From Variovorax boronicumulans NBRC 103145 (GTDB lineage: Bacteria > Pseudomonadota > Gammaproteobacteria > Burkholderiales > Burkholderiaceae_C), in contig NZ_BCUS01000010.1 in the NCBI RefSeq assembly GCF_001591345.1, positions 26,251 through 90,250 on the forward strand: DNA of 64,000 nucleotides, in the 5' to 3' direction. Below are positions 32,728 through 41,583 of the stretch, piece by piece (position 1 is the first letter of the stretch; each line of letters starts with the position of its first letter). Made by a program: the position numbers and the translations under genes. The notes beneath the pieces were generated by a model. The model had not been told where the DNA came from and searched no databases. It saw nothing but the letters and a program-made list of their open reading frames with translations.

Positions 32728-32967
32728 ATGGCCAACGCCGCCCCGAACTCACCCCCGCCCGCCGCCCAACCGCCGAAACCACCCAAGCCGCATGCGCGGC
32801 TCGAGAAGTGGATCTGGATCCTGATCTACGGCGGCCTGTTCCTCGTGATCCTGGGCATCGCCACGGGCCGCACCGAGCCCACGCTGGGCTGGTCGATGGC
32901 CGTGCCCGGCGTCGTGGTCGCCGCGGTGGGCGTCGTGCTCATCTACGTGCGTTCGCGGCTCAAGTAA
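32728..32967 (+). CDS. Small two-helix membrane protein of unknown function
   Basis: This 79 aa protein has a Pro/Ala-rich N-terminus (about residues 5-22), a basic patch (KPHARLEK), and two hydrophobic helices (IWILIYGGLFLVILGIA and MAVPGVVVAAVGVVLIYV) ending in RSRLK. I do not recognise the family. The start is 2 nt after the acyl-CoA dehydrogenase stop, and a Dabb-domain gene follows by 20 nt, so it is co-transcribed. Location in the cytoplasmic membrane is likely. Confidence 0.75.
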   Translation: MANAAPNSPPPAAQPPKPPKPHARLEKWIWILIYGGLFLVILGIATGRTEPTLGWSMAVPGVVVAAVGVVLIYVRSRLK

Positions 32968-32987
32968 GAACAAGGCAAGGACCGACC

Positions 32988-33290
32988 ATGCTCAAGCACA
33001 TCGTGATGTGGAAGTTCAAGGAGCACGCCGAGGGCGCCGACAAGGCGACCAACCTGCTCAAGGCCAAGGCGCTGCTCGATGCCTGCGCGACGCTCTCGCC
33101 CGGCACGCACCGTTTCGAGGTGGTCATTGCCCAGCCCGGGCTCGAGGCCACCTACGACCTGATCCTCAATTCGGAATTCACCGACGCCGCCGCGCTGGCG
33201 GCCTACGCCGACCACCCCCAGCACGTGGCGCTCAAGCCTTTCATCGGCGCCGTGCGCGAAGCCCGCCAGTGCATGGACTATGAGCTCTGA
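32988..33290 (+). CDS. Dabb family (stress-responsive A/B barrel) protein
   Basis: This 100 aa single-domain protein begins MLKHIVMWKFKEHAEGADK and contains YDLILNSEFTDAAALAAYADHPQH, the usual Dabb alpha/beta ferredoxin-like barrel pattern. Family members form dimers; some act as enzymes on small hydrophobic ligands and others have no known role. Its last 11 nt overlap the DUF2252 gene in another frame, implying coupling. Confidence 0.88.
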   Translation: MLKHIVMWKFKEHAEGADKATNLLKAKALLDACATLSPGTHRFEVVIAQPGLEATYDLILNSEFTDAAALAAYADHPQHVALKPFIGAVREARQCMDYEL

Positions 33291-34677
33291 ACCCCACGCG
33301 CCCGACGCCACGGCCTCACCGGCCGAGCGGAGGGCGTTCGGCCGTGCGCAGCGCCAGCGCTGTGCGCTCGGCCAGTGGGCGCAGGTGCCCCGGCCCGACG
33401 CCACCGACCGCGATCCGCTCGGCTGGCTGAAGGCGTCCAACCGCGGCCGCGTGCCCGAGCTGGTGCCGGTGCGCCATGGCCGCATGCTGGCCAGCCCCTT
33501 CACGTTCTACCGCGGCGCCGCCAGCCTGATGGCGAACGACCTCGCCAGGCTGCCGCACAGTGGCATCGCGACGCAGCTGTGCGGCGATGCGCACCTCGCG
33601 AACTTCGGCTTCTTTGCCAGCCCCGAGCGCGCGCTGGTCTTCGACATCAACGATTTCGACGAAACCCTGCAAGGGCCCTTCGACTGGGACGTGCGCCGGC
33701 TGGCCACCTCGTTCGTGGTGGCCGCGCGCGACCGGGGTTTCAAGCCGCGCATCGGGCGCGAGGCCGTGCAGCAGCTGGCCGAGGCCTACCGCGATCGCAT
33801 GCGGGCCTTCGCGCGCATGGACACGCTGGAGGCCTGGTACGCGCGGCTCACCTCGCAAACCCTGCTGAAGCTCGGCGCCGAAGACGCGACCGAGCTCGCG
33901 GTCATCAAGAAGGCGCGCCGCAGCACCTCGCGCGTGTTCGCCGACAGCGCAACCGAGACGGTCGACGGCCGCCTCATGATCCGCGACCAGCCGCCGTTCG
34001 TGTACCACGACGCCCGTGCGACGGCGCGGGAGATCAAGCGCTTCCGCGCCGGGCTGCCGGCCTTCCTGGCGCAGTACCGCGCCAGCCTGCCGCCCGAGCG
34101 CCAGCGGCTGTTCGACCGCTACGAGCTGCACGACGTCGCGGTGCTCACGCCCGGCGTCGGCTCGGTCGGCCGGCGCTGCTTCCTGCTGCTGTTCGTGGCC
34201 GACCGCGCGCATCCGCTGTTCCTGCAGTGCAAGGAGGCCGGCGAGTCGGTGCTCGAAGCCCCGCTGGGCGCGGCACCGGACACAGCGTCGCCGGGCCAGC
34301 GCGTGGTGCAGGGCCAGCGGCTGGCCCAGGCCGCCAGCGACGTCTTCCTGGGCTGGGCCCAGGGACCGGGCGGGCGCGGCTTCTACGTGCGGCAGCTGCG
34401 CGACATGAAGGCCTCCTACAAGCTCGAGGACTTCAAGCCGGTCGACCTGCTCGAGTTCGCCGAGGCCTGCGGCTACAGCCTGGCCCGCGCGCATGCCAAG
34501 GGCGGCGACGCCTGGGCCATCGACGGCTACCTGGGGCGCTCCAGGAGCTTCAACGCGGCGCTCGCCGATTTCGCCGAAGGCTATGCCGACGTGAACCAGG
34601 CCGACTGGCGCCGGCTGAAAAAAGCCGTGGCCGCCGGCAAGGCCGCCGCCGTCGAGGCGGACGACACCGCGTCCTGA
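33280..34677 (+). CDS. DUF2252 family protein with kinase-like motifs
   Basis: This 465 aa cytoplasmic protein belongs to a family without an established activity. The stretch LCGDAHLANFGFF (about residues 99-111), followed by VFDINDFDETLQGPFDWDVRRL (split at about 119-140), resembles the catalytic and metal-binding loops of aminoglycoside phosphotransferase-like kinases (GDxHxxN then DFD). LQCKEAGES later in the protein could supply the ATP-binding Lys; this reading is my inference. The ATG lies inside the end of the Dabb gene. A 70-nt gap then leads to the SDR gene. Confidence 0.88.
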   Translation: MSSEPHAPDATASPAERRAFGRAQRQRCALGQWAQVPRPDATDRDPLGWLKASNRGRVPELVPVRHGRMLASPFTFYRGAASLMANDLARLPHSGIATQLCGDAHLANFGFFASPERALVFDINDFDETLQGPFDWDVRRLATSFVVAARDRGFKPRIGREAVQQLAEAYRDRMRAFARMDTLEAWYARLTSQTLLKLGAEDATELAVIKKARRSTSRVFADSATETVDGRLMIRDQPPFVYHDARATAREIKRFRAGLPAFLAQYRASLPPERQRLFDRYELHDVAVLTPGVGSVGRRCFLLLFVADRAHPLFLQCKEAGESVLEAPLGAAPDTASPGQRVVQGQRLAQAASDVFLGWAQGPGGRGFYVRQLRDMKASYKLEDFKPVDLLEFAEACGYSLARAHAKGGDAWAIDGYLGRSRSFNAALADFAEGYADVNQADWRRLKKAVAAGKAAAVEADDTAS

Positions 34678-34747
34678 CGGCCCGAAGCCACCGCCTCCAG
34701 CGCCAACGCAACCCTCTTCTTTCATCATCCACACCGGAGACACCGAC

Positions 34748-35548
34748 ATGACGAAGCCCCGCACCACCCAACAGCTGTTCGACCTCACGGGTCAGACGGC
34801 GCTCATCACCGGCGGCTCGCGCGGCCTGGGCCTGCAGATGGCCCATGCCCTGGGAGAAGCCGGCGCGAAGATCATGCTGAGCTCGCGCAAGGCCGACGAC
34901 CTGGAACAGGCCGCCGCCGAGCTGCAGGCCGCCGGCATCGACGCGCGCTGGATCGCCGCCGACTGCTCCAAGGAAGAAGACACCCGCCGCCTGGCCGACG
35001 AAACCCTGCAGCGCATGGGCGGCGTCGACATCCTCATCAACAACGCCGGCGCCAGTTGGGGTTCGCCGGCAGAGAGCCATCCGGTCGAGGCCTGGGACAA
35101 GGTGATGAACCTCAACGTGCGCGGCTACTTCATCCTGGCGCAGCAGGTTGCCAAGGGCTACATGATCCCGAAGAAGCGCGGGCGCATCATCAACATCGCC
35201 TCGATCGCGGGCCTGAACGGCAACCCGCCCGGCATGCAGACGCTGGCCTACAACACCTCGAAGACCGCGGTGATCGGCTTCACCAAGACGCTGGCCGCCG
35301 AATGGGGCAAGTACAACATCAACGTGAACGCGATCTGCCCGGGCTTCTTCATGACGAAGATGGCGGCCGGCCTGATCAAGACCCTGGGCGAAGAGCACAT
35401 GGCCGCCTCGGCGCCGCTGGGCCGCCTGGGCGACGACGAAGACCTGAAGGGCCTGACGCTGCTGTACGCGAGCGATGCCGGCAAGCACATCACCGGCCAG
35501 TGGGTCGCGGTCGATGGCGGCGTGAGCGTGGTGCTGGGTGCGGCCTGA
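34748..35548 (+). CDS. SDR family oxidoreductase
   Basis: This 266 aa classical short-chain dehydrogenase has the cofactor loop TGGSRGLG (about residues 20-27), NNAGASWG, a catalytic Ser in the NIASIAG segment and YNTSK (Tyr/Lys). It ends with the common ITGQWVAVDGGVSVVLGAA. The Arg/Lys near SSRKADDL suggests NADP preference. GGAGA precedes the start. It is followed by a thioesterase gene whose ATG starts 1 nt after this stop. A hydroxyacyl-CoA or keto-acid substrate fits the cluster. Confidence 0.92.
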   Translation: MTKPRTTQQLFDLTGQTALITGGSRGLGLQMAHALGEAGAKIMLSSRKADDLEQAAAELQAAGIDARWIAADCSKEEDTRRLADETLQRMGGVDILINNAGASWGSPAESHPVEAWDKVMNLNVRGYFILAQQVAKGYMIPKKRGRIINIASIAGLNGNPPGMQTLAYNTSKTAVIGFTKTLAAEWGKYNINVNAICPGFFMTKMAAGLIKTLGEEHMAASAPLGRLGDDEDLKGLTLLYASDAGKHITGQWVAVDGGVSVVLGAA

Positions 35549-35549
35549 C

Positions 35550-36020
35550 ATGTCCGATTCGCCTGAAAAGTCCAGCGACATCAACATCCGCTCGTACACG
35601 AGCCAGATTCCGTTCGCGCGCCACCTCGGCTTCGAGCTCACGAAGTTCGAGGACGGCCAGTCCGAGATCATCTACACCGCCAAGCCCGAGCACCTGAACA
35701 CCTTCGACGTGACGCACGGCGGCGCCTGCATGACGCTGCTCGACATCGCCATGGCGGCCGCTGCGCGCAGCGTGGCGCCCGAGACCGGCGTGGTCACCAT
35801 CGAGATGAAGACCAGCTTCATGCAACCGTCGGTCGGCCCGCTGCACGCGCGCGGCACGCTGCTGCACCGCACCGCGACGCTGGCTTTCACCGAAGCCAAG
35901 ATCTACGACGAACAGGAGCGCGTGTGCGCCCATGCCACCGGCACCTTCAAGTACGTGAAGCGCCGGCTGCCGACCGGCCCCGCGAGCGCCAACGCGATGC
36001 GCCCGCCATCCACCGACTGA
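35550..36020 (+). CDS. PaaI-family hotdog thioesterase (second copy in cluster)
   Basis: This 156 aa hotdog protein has FDVTHGGACMTLLDIAMAAAA (HGG motif) and VVTIEMKTSFMQPS, as expected of PaaI/YbgC-like acyl-CoA thioesterases. It is not a recent duplicate of the thioesterase at 30374, as the sequences differ throughout. It is coupled to the SDR gene by near-overlap and followed 24 nt later by a medium-chain reductase gene. It probably hydrolyses a pathway acyl-CoA. Confidence 0.9.
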   Translation: MSDSPEKSSDINIRSYTSQIPFARHLGFELTKFEDGQSEIIYTAKPEHLNTFDVTHGGACMTLLDIAMAAAARSVAPETGVVTIEMKTSFMQPSVGPLHARGTLLHRTATLAFTEAKIYDEQERVCAHATGTFKYVKRRLPTGPASANAMRPPSTD

Positions 36021-36044
36021 CATCCCATTCCCCCGGAGACTTTC

Positions 36045-37061
36045 ATGCCCACCAACAAGCAGATCCACCTCGACAACCGCCCCGAGGGCGAAGCCACGGC
36101 CAGCAACTTCAAGCTGGTGACTGTCGAGACGCCCGCGCTCGCCGACAACCAGGTGCTGGTGCGCCACCACTACATGAGCCTCGACCCGTACATGCGCGGG
36201 CGCATGAACGACGCGAAGAGCTACGCGCAGCCGCAACCCGTGGGCCAGGTGTTCCAGGGCGGCACGGTCGGCGAAGTGGTCGAGAGCAAGCACCCCAAGT
36301 ACGCCGTGGGCGACAAGGTCGTCGGCTTCGGCGGCTGGCAGGAATACAGCGTGGTCGATGCCTCGCAGCCCGGCGCGCTGAAGAAGGTCGACACCACGCA
36401 CGTGCCGCTGTCGCACTACCTCGGCGCCGTGGGCATGCCCGGCGTGACGGCCTGGTACGGCCTCGTGAAGATCATCGCGCCCAAGGCCGGTGAAACCGTG
36501 GTCATCACCGCCGCCAGCGGCGCCGTGGGCAGTGCCTTCGGTGCGCTGGCCAAGGCGCGCGGCTGCCGCGTGGTCGGCATCGCGGGCGGCCCCGACAAGT
36601 GCAAGTACGTGACCGACGAGCTCGGCTTCGACGCCTGCATCGACTACCGCCAGCACCCCGACGTGAAGACCATGAGCGCCGCGCTCAAGGAAGCCTGCCC
36701 GAACGGCATCGACGGCTACTTCGAGAACGTCGGCGGCTACATCTTCGACGCCGTGCTGCTGCGCACCAACGCGTTCGCGCGCGTGGCGCTGTGCGGAATG
36801 ATCGCGGGCTACGACGGCCAGCCGCTGCCGCTCGCGAACCCGGCGCTGATCCTCATCAACCGCCTGAAGATCGAGGGCTTCATCGTCAGCGAGCACATGG
36901 AAGTGTGGCCCGAGGCGCTGACCGAACTCGGCACGCTGGTGGGCACGGGCAAGCTCAAGCCGCGCGAGTCGGTGGCGCAGGGCATCGAATCCGCCCCTGA
37001 AGCCTTCCTGGGTTTGCTCAAGGGCAAGAATTTCGGCAAGCAACTGGTCAAGCTGATCTGA
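36045..37061 (+). CDS. NADP-dependent oxidoreductase, zinc-free MDR (CurA/LTB4DH-like)
   Basis: This 338 aa medium-chain reductase has a GroES-like N-terminal domain with YMSLDPYMRGRM and a Rossmann domain with VITAASGAVGSAFGALAKARGCRVVGI. Structural zinc ligands are absent, as in the enone reductase group (leukotriene B4 dehydrogenase, CurA). Such enzymes reduce alpha,beta-unsaturated ketones or enoyl groups with NADPH. In this cluster it could saturate an enoyl intermediate. CCGGAGA lies just before the start. Confidence 0.92.
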   Translation: MPTNKQIHLDNRPEGEATASNFKLVTVETPALADNQVLVRHHYMSLDPYMRGRMNDAKSYAQPQPVGQVFQGGTVGEVVESKHPKYAVGDKVVGFGGWQEYSVVDASQPGALKKVDTTHVPLSHYLGAVGMPGVTAWYGLVKIIAPKAGETVVITAASGAVGSAFGALAKARGCRVVGIAGGPDKCKYVTDELGFDACIDYRQHPDVKTMSAALKEACPNGIDGYFENVGGYIFDAVLLRTNAFARVALCGMIAGYDGQPLPLANPALILINRLKIEGFIVSEHMEVWPEALTELGTLVGTGKLKPRESVAQGIESAPEAFLGLLKGKNFGKQLVKLI

Positions 37062-37092
37062 TGCACTGAAACGCACGGCAAGGAGGCCGGTC

Positions 37093-38733
37093 ATGGACAC
37101 GACGCACGAGGTCTTCAACCAGCCCACGCCGCTGGTCGACTACAACCTCTTCGACACCCACCGCTCCCTGCGCGATGCGCTGAAGTTCAACGCGCCCACG
37201 CTGCAGACCACGCAGCTGCACGAACTGGGCGCCACCCTCGGTTCGGCCGCCATGCAGACGCATGCGCGGCTGGCCAACATCCACACGCCCGAACTCCACA
37301 CGCACGACCGCTTCGGCCGTCGCATCGACGAGGTGGAGTTCCATCCGAGCTACCACGCGTTGATGACTGCCGCCGTGGGCGCGGGCCTGCACGGCACGCC
37401 GTGGACCGGCACATCCGCCTCGCCGCACGTGCTGCGCGCGGCGGGCTTCATGCTCTTCACCGAGCTGGAGCCGTCCGTCCTGTGCCCGATCTCGATGACC
37501 TACGCCGTCACGCCCGCCTTGCGCGGCAACGCGGGCGTACATGCCGACTGGGGCCCGAAGCTCGCCAGCCTCTGGTACGACCCCGCGCTCAAGCCGCTGC
37601 ACGACAAGCCCGGCGTGACCATGGGCATGGGCATGACCGAGAAGCAGGGCGGCTCCGACGTGCGGGCCAACACCACGCAGGCCGTGCGCGACGGCAGCGA
37701 CGCCTGGGGCGAGCGCTACGCGATCACCGGCCACAAGTGGTTCTTCTCGGCGCCCATGTGCGATGCCTTCCTCATCCTCGCGCAGGCGCCCGCCGGGCTG
37801 TCGTGCTTCTTCCTGCCGCGCGTGTTGCCCGATGGTTCACGCAACGCCATCCACATCCAGCGCCTGAAGGACAAGCTCGGCAACAAGGCCAACGCCAGCT
37901 CCGAGGTCGAATTTCACGGTGCCAGCGCCTGGCTGGTGGGCGAGGAGGGCCGCGGCATTCCGCAGATCCTCGAGATGGGCACGATGACGCGGCTCGACTG
38001 CTCGCTCGGCACCAGCGGCCTCATGCGCCAGGCGCTGGGCATCGCGCTGAATCACACGGCGCAGCGCCAGGCCTTCGGCAAGCCGCTGGTCGAACAGCCG
38101 CTCATGAAGAACGTGCTGGCCGACCTCGCGCTCGAAAGCGAAGCCGCCACCGCCCTGGCGATCCGCCTCGCGCGGGCCTTCGACCGCCAGGCCGACGCGC
38201 ACGAGAACCTGATGGCGCGCCTGCTCACGCCGGTCGCCAAGTTCTGGATCTGCAAGCGCGGCAGCCACTTCGCGCAGGAGGCCATGGAATGCCTGGGCGG
38301 CAACGGCTACGTGGAGGAGGGCGGCGAGGGCATCCTCGCGCGCATCTACCGCGAGATGCCGCTCAACTCCATCTGGGAGGGCGCCGGCAACATCATGGCG
38401 CTCGACCTGCTGCGCGGCCTGCGCAAGGGCGACGCCGTGGCCGCGCTGGCGCACGAGCTGGCCCCCGCGCGCGGCCAGCAGGCCGCCCTCGACCGCCTGG
38501 CCGACGCCTTGCCCGCACGCATCGAGGCCATGGCCTCCGAGACCGAGGCGCGCCGCCTCGCGCAGGACGTGGCGTTGGCCGTGCAGGCCGCCTTGCTGGT
38601 GCAGACCGCGCCCGCCGCCGTGGCCGATGCCTTCTGCGCCTCGCGCCTGGGCGGCGACTGGGGCCAGGCCTTCGGCACGCTGGGCGCGGGCACCGATTTC
38701 GATTCGATCATCCAGCGCGCGCAGCCGCGCTGA
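37093..38733 (+). CDS. Acyl-CoA dehydrogenase family protein, AidB-like
   Basis: This 546 aa flavoprotein has the AidB-type core: GMGMTEKQGGSDVRANTTQ, GHKWFFSAPMCDAFLILAQ, MECLGGNGYVEEGG and NSIWEGAGNIMALDLLRGL with the Glu base. AidB in E. coli is part of the alkylation response and binds DNA through its C-terminal region. Many AidB-like proteins elsewhere are simply acyl-CoA dehydrogenases for branched substrates. The surroundings here favour the catabolic role. It starts 32 nt after the reductase gene with AAGGAGG upstream, and a GST gene follows 32 nt later. Confidence 0.9.
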   Translation: MDTTHEVFNQPTPLVDYNLFDTHRSLRDALKFNAPTLQTTQLHELGATLGSAAMQTHARLANIHTPELHTHDRFGRRIDEVEFHPSYHALMTAAVGAGLHGTPWTGTSASPHVLRAAGFMLFTELEPSVLCPISMTYAVTPALRGNAGVHADWGPKLASLWYDPALKPLHDKPGVTMGMGMTEKQGGSDVRANTTQAVRDGSDAWGERYAITGHKWFFSAPMCDAFLILAQAPAGLSCFFLPRVLPDGSRNAIHIQRLKDKLGNKANASSEVEFHGASAWLVGEEGRGIPQILEMGTMTRLDCSLGTSGLMRQALGIALNHTAQRQAFGKPLVEQPLMKNVLADLALESEAATALAIRLARAFDRQADAHENLMARLLTPVAKFWICKRGSHFAQEAMECLGGNGYVEEGGEGILARIYREMPLNSIWEGAGNIMALDLLRGLRKGDAVAALAHELAPARGQQAALDRLADALPARIEAMASETEARRLAQDVALAVQAALLVQTAPAAVADAFCASRLGGDWGQAFGTLGAGTDFDSIIQRAQPR

Positions 38734-38765
38734 ACCCCGACAAGAACACCTCCACGAAAGACACC

Positions 38766-39704
38766 ATGGCCGACCTCATCCTCCACCACTACATCACCTC
38801 GCCGTTCTCGGAGAAGGTGCGCCTGATCCTCGGCGCCAAGAAGCTGCCGTGGAAGTCGGTCTTCATTCCGCCGATCATGCCCAAGCCCGATGTGGAAGTG
38901 CTCACCGGCGGCTACCGCAAGACGCCGTTCCTGCAGATCGGCGCCGACATGTACTGCGACAGCGCGCTCATCGCTGACGTGCTGGAGCACCTGCAGCCCG
39001 AGCCCACGCTCTACCCCGAGCCCGAGAAGGGCATGTCGCGCATCCTCGCGCAATGGGCCGACACCTCGCTGTTCTGGGCCGCCATGGCCTGGAACCTGCA
39101 GCCCAGGGGCGCAGCCGAAGTGTTCGCCAAGGCGCCGCCTGAAGCCATCAAGGCCTTCGGCGAAGACCGCGGCAAGATGAGCGCCGGCAACATGACGCGC
39201 CTGCGCCCGGCCGACGCCACCAGTGCCTACAAGTCGTACCTGCGCCGCCTGTCTGACATGCTCGACGACAAGCCCTTCCTGCTCGGCGAAGTGCCCAGCA
39301 TTGCCGACTTCTCGGCCTACCACCCGCTCTGGTACACGCGCCGCATCGAGGCGGTGAAGGGCATCCTCGATCTGACGCCCGCGGTGCTCGACTGGATGGA
39401 CCGCATGGCGGCCATCGGCCACGGCACCTCGTCGAAGTTCTCCAGCGACGAGGCCATCGTTGTCGCCAAGGCCGCCACGCCGCACACGCTGCTGACCGAC
39501 AGCACCTTCCAGGACGACCACGGCATTGCACTGGGCAGTGCCGTCACCATCCGCGCCGAGAGCTTCGGCCTCGAGGAGACGGCGGGCACGCTGGTGGCCG
39601 CCACGCGCACCCACTACACGCTGGAGCGCAGCAGCGAGCGCACGGGCACGGTGCATGTGCACTTTCCGCGCATCGGCTATGTGTTGAAGAAAGCCGAGGC
39701 CTGA
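38766..39704 (+). CDS. Glutathione S-transferase family protein with C-terminal extension
   Basis: The N-terminal thioredoxin-like domain (residues 1-80; LILHHYITSPFSEKVRLILGA) and helical GST domain (about 95-225) are clear. The protein runs on to 312 aa, about 85 more than usual. The extension is beta-strand-rich (DHGIALGSAVTIRAESFG, TGTVHVHFPRIGYVLKKAEA) and unrecognised by me. A Ser near SPFSEK may activate glutathione. It is co-directional with the acyl-CoA dehydrogenase gene. The 119 nt after its stop shows no clear terminator. Confidence 0.88.
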   Translation: MADLILHHYITSPFSEKVRLILGAKKLPWKSVFIPPIMPKPDVEVLTGGYRKTPFLQIGADMYCDSALIADVLEHLQPEPTLYPEPEKGMSRILAQWADTSLFWAAMAWNLQPRGAAEVFAKAPPEAIKAFGEDRGKMSAGNMTRLRPADATSAYKSYLRRLSDMLDDKPFLLGEVPSIADFSAYHPLWYTRRIEAVKGILDLTPAVLDWMDRMAAIGHGTSSKFSSDEAIVVAKAATPHTLLTDSTFQDDHGIALGSAVTIRAESFGLEETAGTLVAATRTHYTLERSSERTGTVHVHFPRIGYVLKKAEA

Positions 39705-39823
39705 TGAGCGAAAGATCCGCGTGCGACGGGCACCTTCGTGACTGCGCCGGCGCGCGTTCCGTATTTCAATAGCGGCTTCCGCTTCATCGTCAGACACATT
39801 CAAAGCAAGAAGGACACCGGCAA

Positions 39824-40729
39824 ATGATCCAGGACTTCAAGGGCAAGACCGCCGTACTCACCGGCGCAGGCTCGGGCTTCGGCCTCGAATGCGCGCGCAT
39901 CGGCGCCGCCCGCGGCATGAACCTCGTGCTGGTCGACGTGCAGCAGGACGCACTCGACAAGGCCAAGGCAGAAATGGAAGCCCTGGGCGTCCAGGTGCTG
40001 GCGCGCAAGGTCGACGTGTCCGACGCGGCCCAGATGGAAGCGCTGGCCGCCGCCGTCAAGGAGCGCTTCGGTGCACCGCACTTCGTGTTCAACAACGCTG
40101 GCGTGGGCGCCGGCGGCCTGGTGTGGGAAAACACCGTGGCCGACTGGGAATGGGTGTTGGGCGTCGACCTGTGGGGCGTGATCCACGGCGTGCGCCTGTT
40201 CACGCCGATGATGCTCGAGGCCGCCGCCAAGGACCCGAGCTACCGCGGCCACATCACCAACACCGCCAGCATGGCCGGCCTGCTCACGCCGCCCAACATG
40301 GGCATCTACAACGCGGCCAAGGCCGCCGTCGTGAGCCTGACCGAAACCATGTACCAGGACCTGAACCTGGTCACCGACCAGATCGGCGCCAGCCTGCTGT
40401 GCCCGTACTTCGTGCCCACCGGCATCACGAGTAGCGAGCGCAACCGCCCGAACGCACCGAAGGACACCGAGCTCACCAAGAGCCAGCTCATCGGCCAGGC
40501 GATGAGCAACAAGGCGGTGAGCAGCGGCAAGATCACGGCCGCCGAGGTGGCGCACAAGGTGTTCGAAGCCATCAGCGACAACCAGTTCTACGTGTTCAGC
40601 CACCCCAAGGCGCTGGGCAACGTGAAGAGCCGCATGGAGAACATCGTGTCGATCACCAACCCGGCCGACCCATTCCTCGAACGCCCCGAGATCGGGCAAA
40701 AGCTGCGCGAGCAGCTGCGTTCCGCCTGA
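39824..40729 (+). CDS. SDR family NAD(P)-dependent oxidoreductase
   Basis: This 301 aa short-chain dehydrogenase has VLTGAGSGFGLECARIG for the cofactor loop, NNAGVGAGG, TNTASMAG for the catalytic Ser region and YNAAK for Tyr/Lys. The C-terminal part is longer than in classical 250 aa enzymes. It is the last gene of the plus-strand catabolic run. A GC-rich hairpin follows and the azoreductase gene converges on it. Its substrate is not predictable beyond a secondary alcohol or ketone. Confidence 0.92.
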   Translation: MIQDFKGKTAVLTGAGSGFGLECARIGAARGMNLVLVDVQQDALDKAKAEMEALGVQVLARKVDVSDAAQMEALAAAVKERFGAPHFVFNNAGVGAGGLVWENTVADWEWVLGVDLWGVIHGVRLFTPMMLEAAAKDPSYRGHITNTASMAGLLTPPNMGIYNAAKAAVVSLTETMYQDLNLVTDQIGASLLCPYFVPTGITSSERNRPNAPKDTELTKSQLIGQAMSNKAVSSGKITAAEVAHKVFEAISDNQFYVFSHPKALGNVKSRMENIVSITNPADPFLERPEIGQKLREQLRSA

Positions 40730-40739
40730 TCCCTTCCTG

Positions 40740-40762
40740 AGGCGGCCCCTCGCGGGCCGCCT
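40740..40762. terminator. Hairpin between convergent SDR and azoreductase genes
   Basis: AGGCGGCCC (40740-40748), a 5-nt loop and GGGCCGCCT (40754-40762) form a perfect 9-bp stem. U-tracts are poor on both strands, so efficiency may be moderate. Confidence 0.65.
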
Positions 40763-41449
40763 TCAGCCGGCCTGCACCTTCGCCTGCAGGTCGCGCACCA
40801 ATTGCTCGATGCCCGACAGCGCCTCGGCCATCGAACGCTCCAGCAGGTCGCCCCGGTCTTCCGCATGCTCGACCGCGATGTCGTGCACCTCGCGCAGCCC
40901 GACCAGGCCCAGCGCAGCCTTCACGCCCGGCACCAGAAAGTTCAGATGCGCCTGCATGCCGCCGGGCCCGAAGCCGCTGCTGCCGTGCGCGGTGAGCAGC
41001 ACCGTGCGGCGCGGGCGCTCGGCCAGCAGCGGCACGTAGGGGTCGTCCAGGCCCGGGTCCATGTCGAAGGTCTCGCCGACGCGCACGATGTTGTCGATCC
41101 ACGCCTTCACGGTGGCCGGGGCGCTGTAGTTGTACATGGGCGTGCCCATGACGATCACGTCGGCGCGGCGCAGCTCGGCAATGAAGGTGTCGCTCTCGGC
41201 AAGCACCTCGTGCATCCAGGGTTCGCGCGCTTCGGCGGGCGTGTAGGCGCTGTGGATCCAGTCGCCGGTGACCGCCTGCGGCGGCGCGATGCCGAAGTCA
41301 CGGTAGATCACCTCGTCCTGCGGGCGGGCCGCCTGCCAGGTGCTGACGAAGTGGTGGCTCAGGCGGCGCGAATGCGAGCCGTGGACGACGGCGCCCGAAC
41401 GGCCGGAACGGGGGCTGGCATCGATGTGGAGCAGGGTGGTGGTGGTCAT
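40763..41449 (-). CDS. FMN-dependent NAD(P)H oxidoreductase, AzoR-like
   Basis: This 228 aa flavodoxin-fold enzyme of the NQO/azoreductase group begins with LLHIDASPRSGRSG (FMN phosphate loop). It contains VIVMGTPMYNYSAPATVKAWIDNIVRVGETF and LTAHGSSGFGPGG, both AzoR landmarks. It reduces quinones or azo compounds by two-electron transfer, which protects against electrophile stress. The start at 41449 is the first ATG giving the conserved opening. It is divergent from a LysR gene whose predicted binding site lies between them, so it is the probable target. Confidence 0.9.
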   Translation of the reverse strand: MTTTTLLHIDASPRSGRSGAVVHGSHSRRLSHHFVSTWQAARPQDEVIYRDFGIAPPQAVTGDWIHSAYTPAEAREPWMHEVLAESDTFIAELRRADVIVMGTPMYNYSAPATVKAWIDNIVRVGETFDMDPGLDDPYVPLLAERPRRTVLLTAHGSSGFGPGGMQAHLNFLVPGVKAALGLVGLREVHDIAVEHAEDRGDLLERSMAEALSGIEQLVRDLQAKVQAG

Positions 41450-41538
41450 GGCGTGGTCCTCGGTTGGATGAAGGGAATTCAGCTGTCTGCTTGACACGGT
41501 TCCCAATCTATCGAAGCATCCGTGGCCGGACAAACGAC

Positions 41539-41563
41539 GAATTTTTCTTGCTGCAGAAAATTC
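41539..41563. promoter_or_regulatory. LysR-type T-N11-A binding site
   Basis: GAATTTT (41539-41545) and AAAATTC (41557-41563) form a perfect 7-bp inverted repeat with an 11-nt centre. This is the classic LysR T-N11-A box, located 20 nt before the LysR start and facing the divergent azoR-like gene. Confidence 0.6.
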
Positions 41564-41583
41564 AATTCATCTATCAGCACGCC

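Noticed and set aside
37401..38765. An upstream in-frame extension of the GST gene across the acyl-CoA dehydrogenase gene
   Set aside because: It lies inside an unambiguous gene in another frame. The GST domain starts properly at the ATG at 38766.
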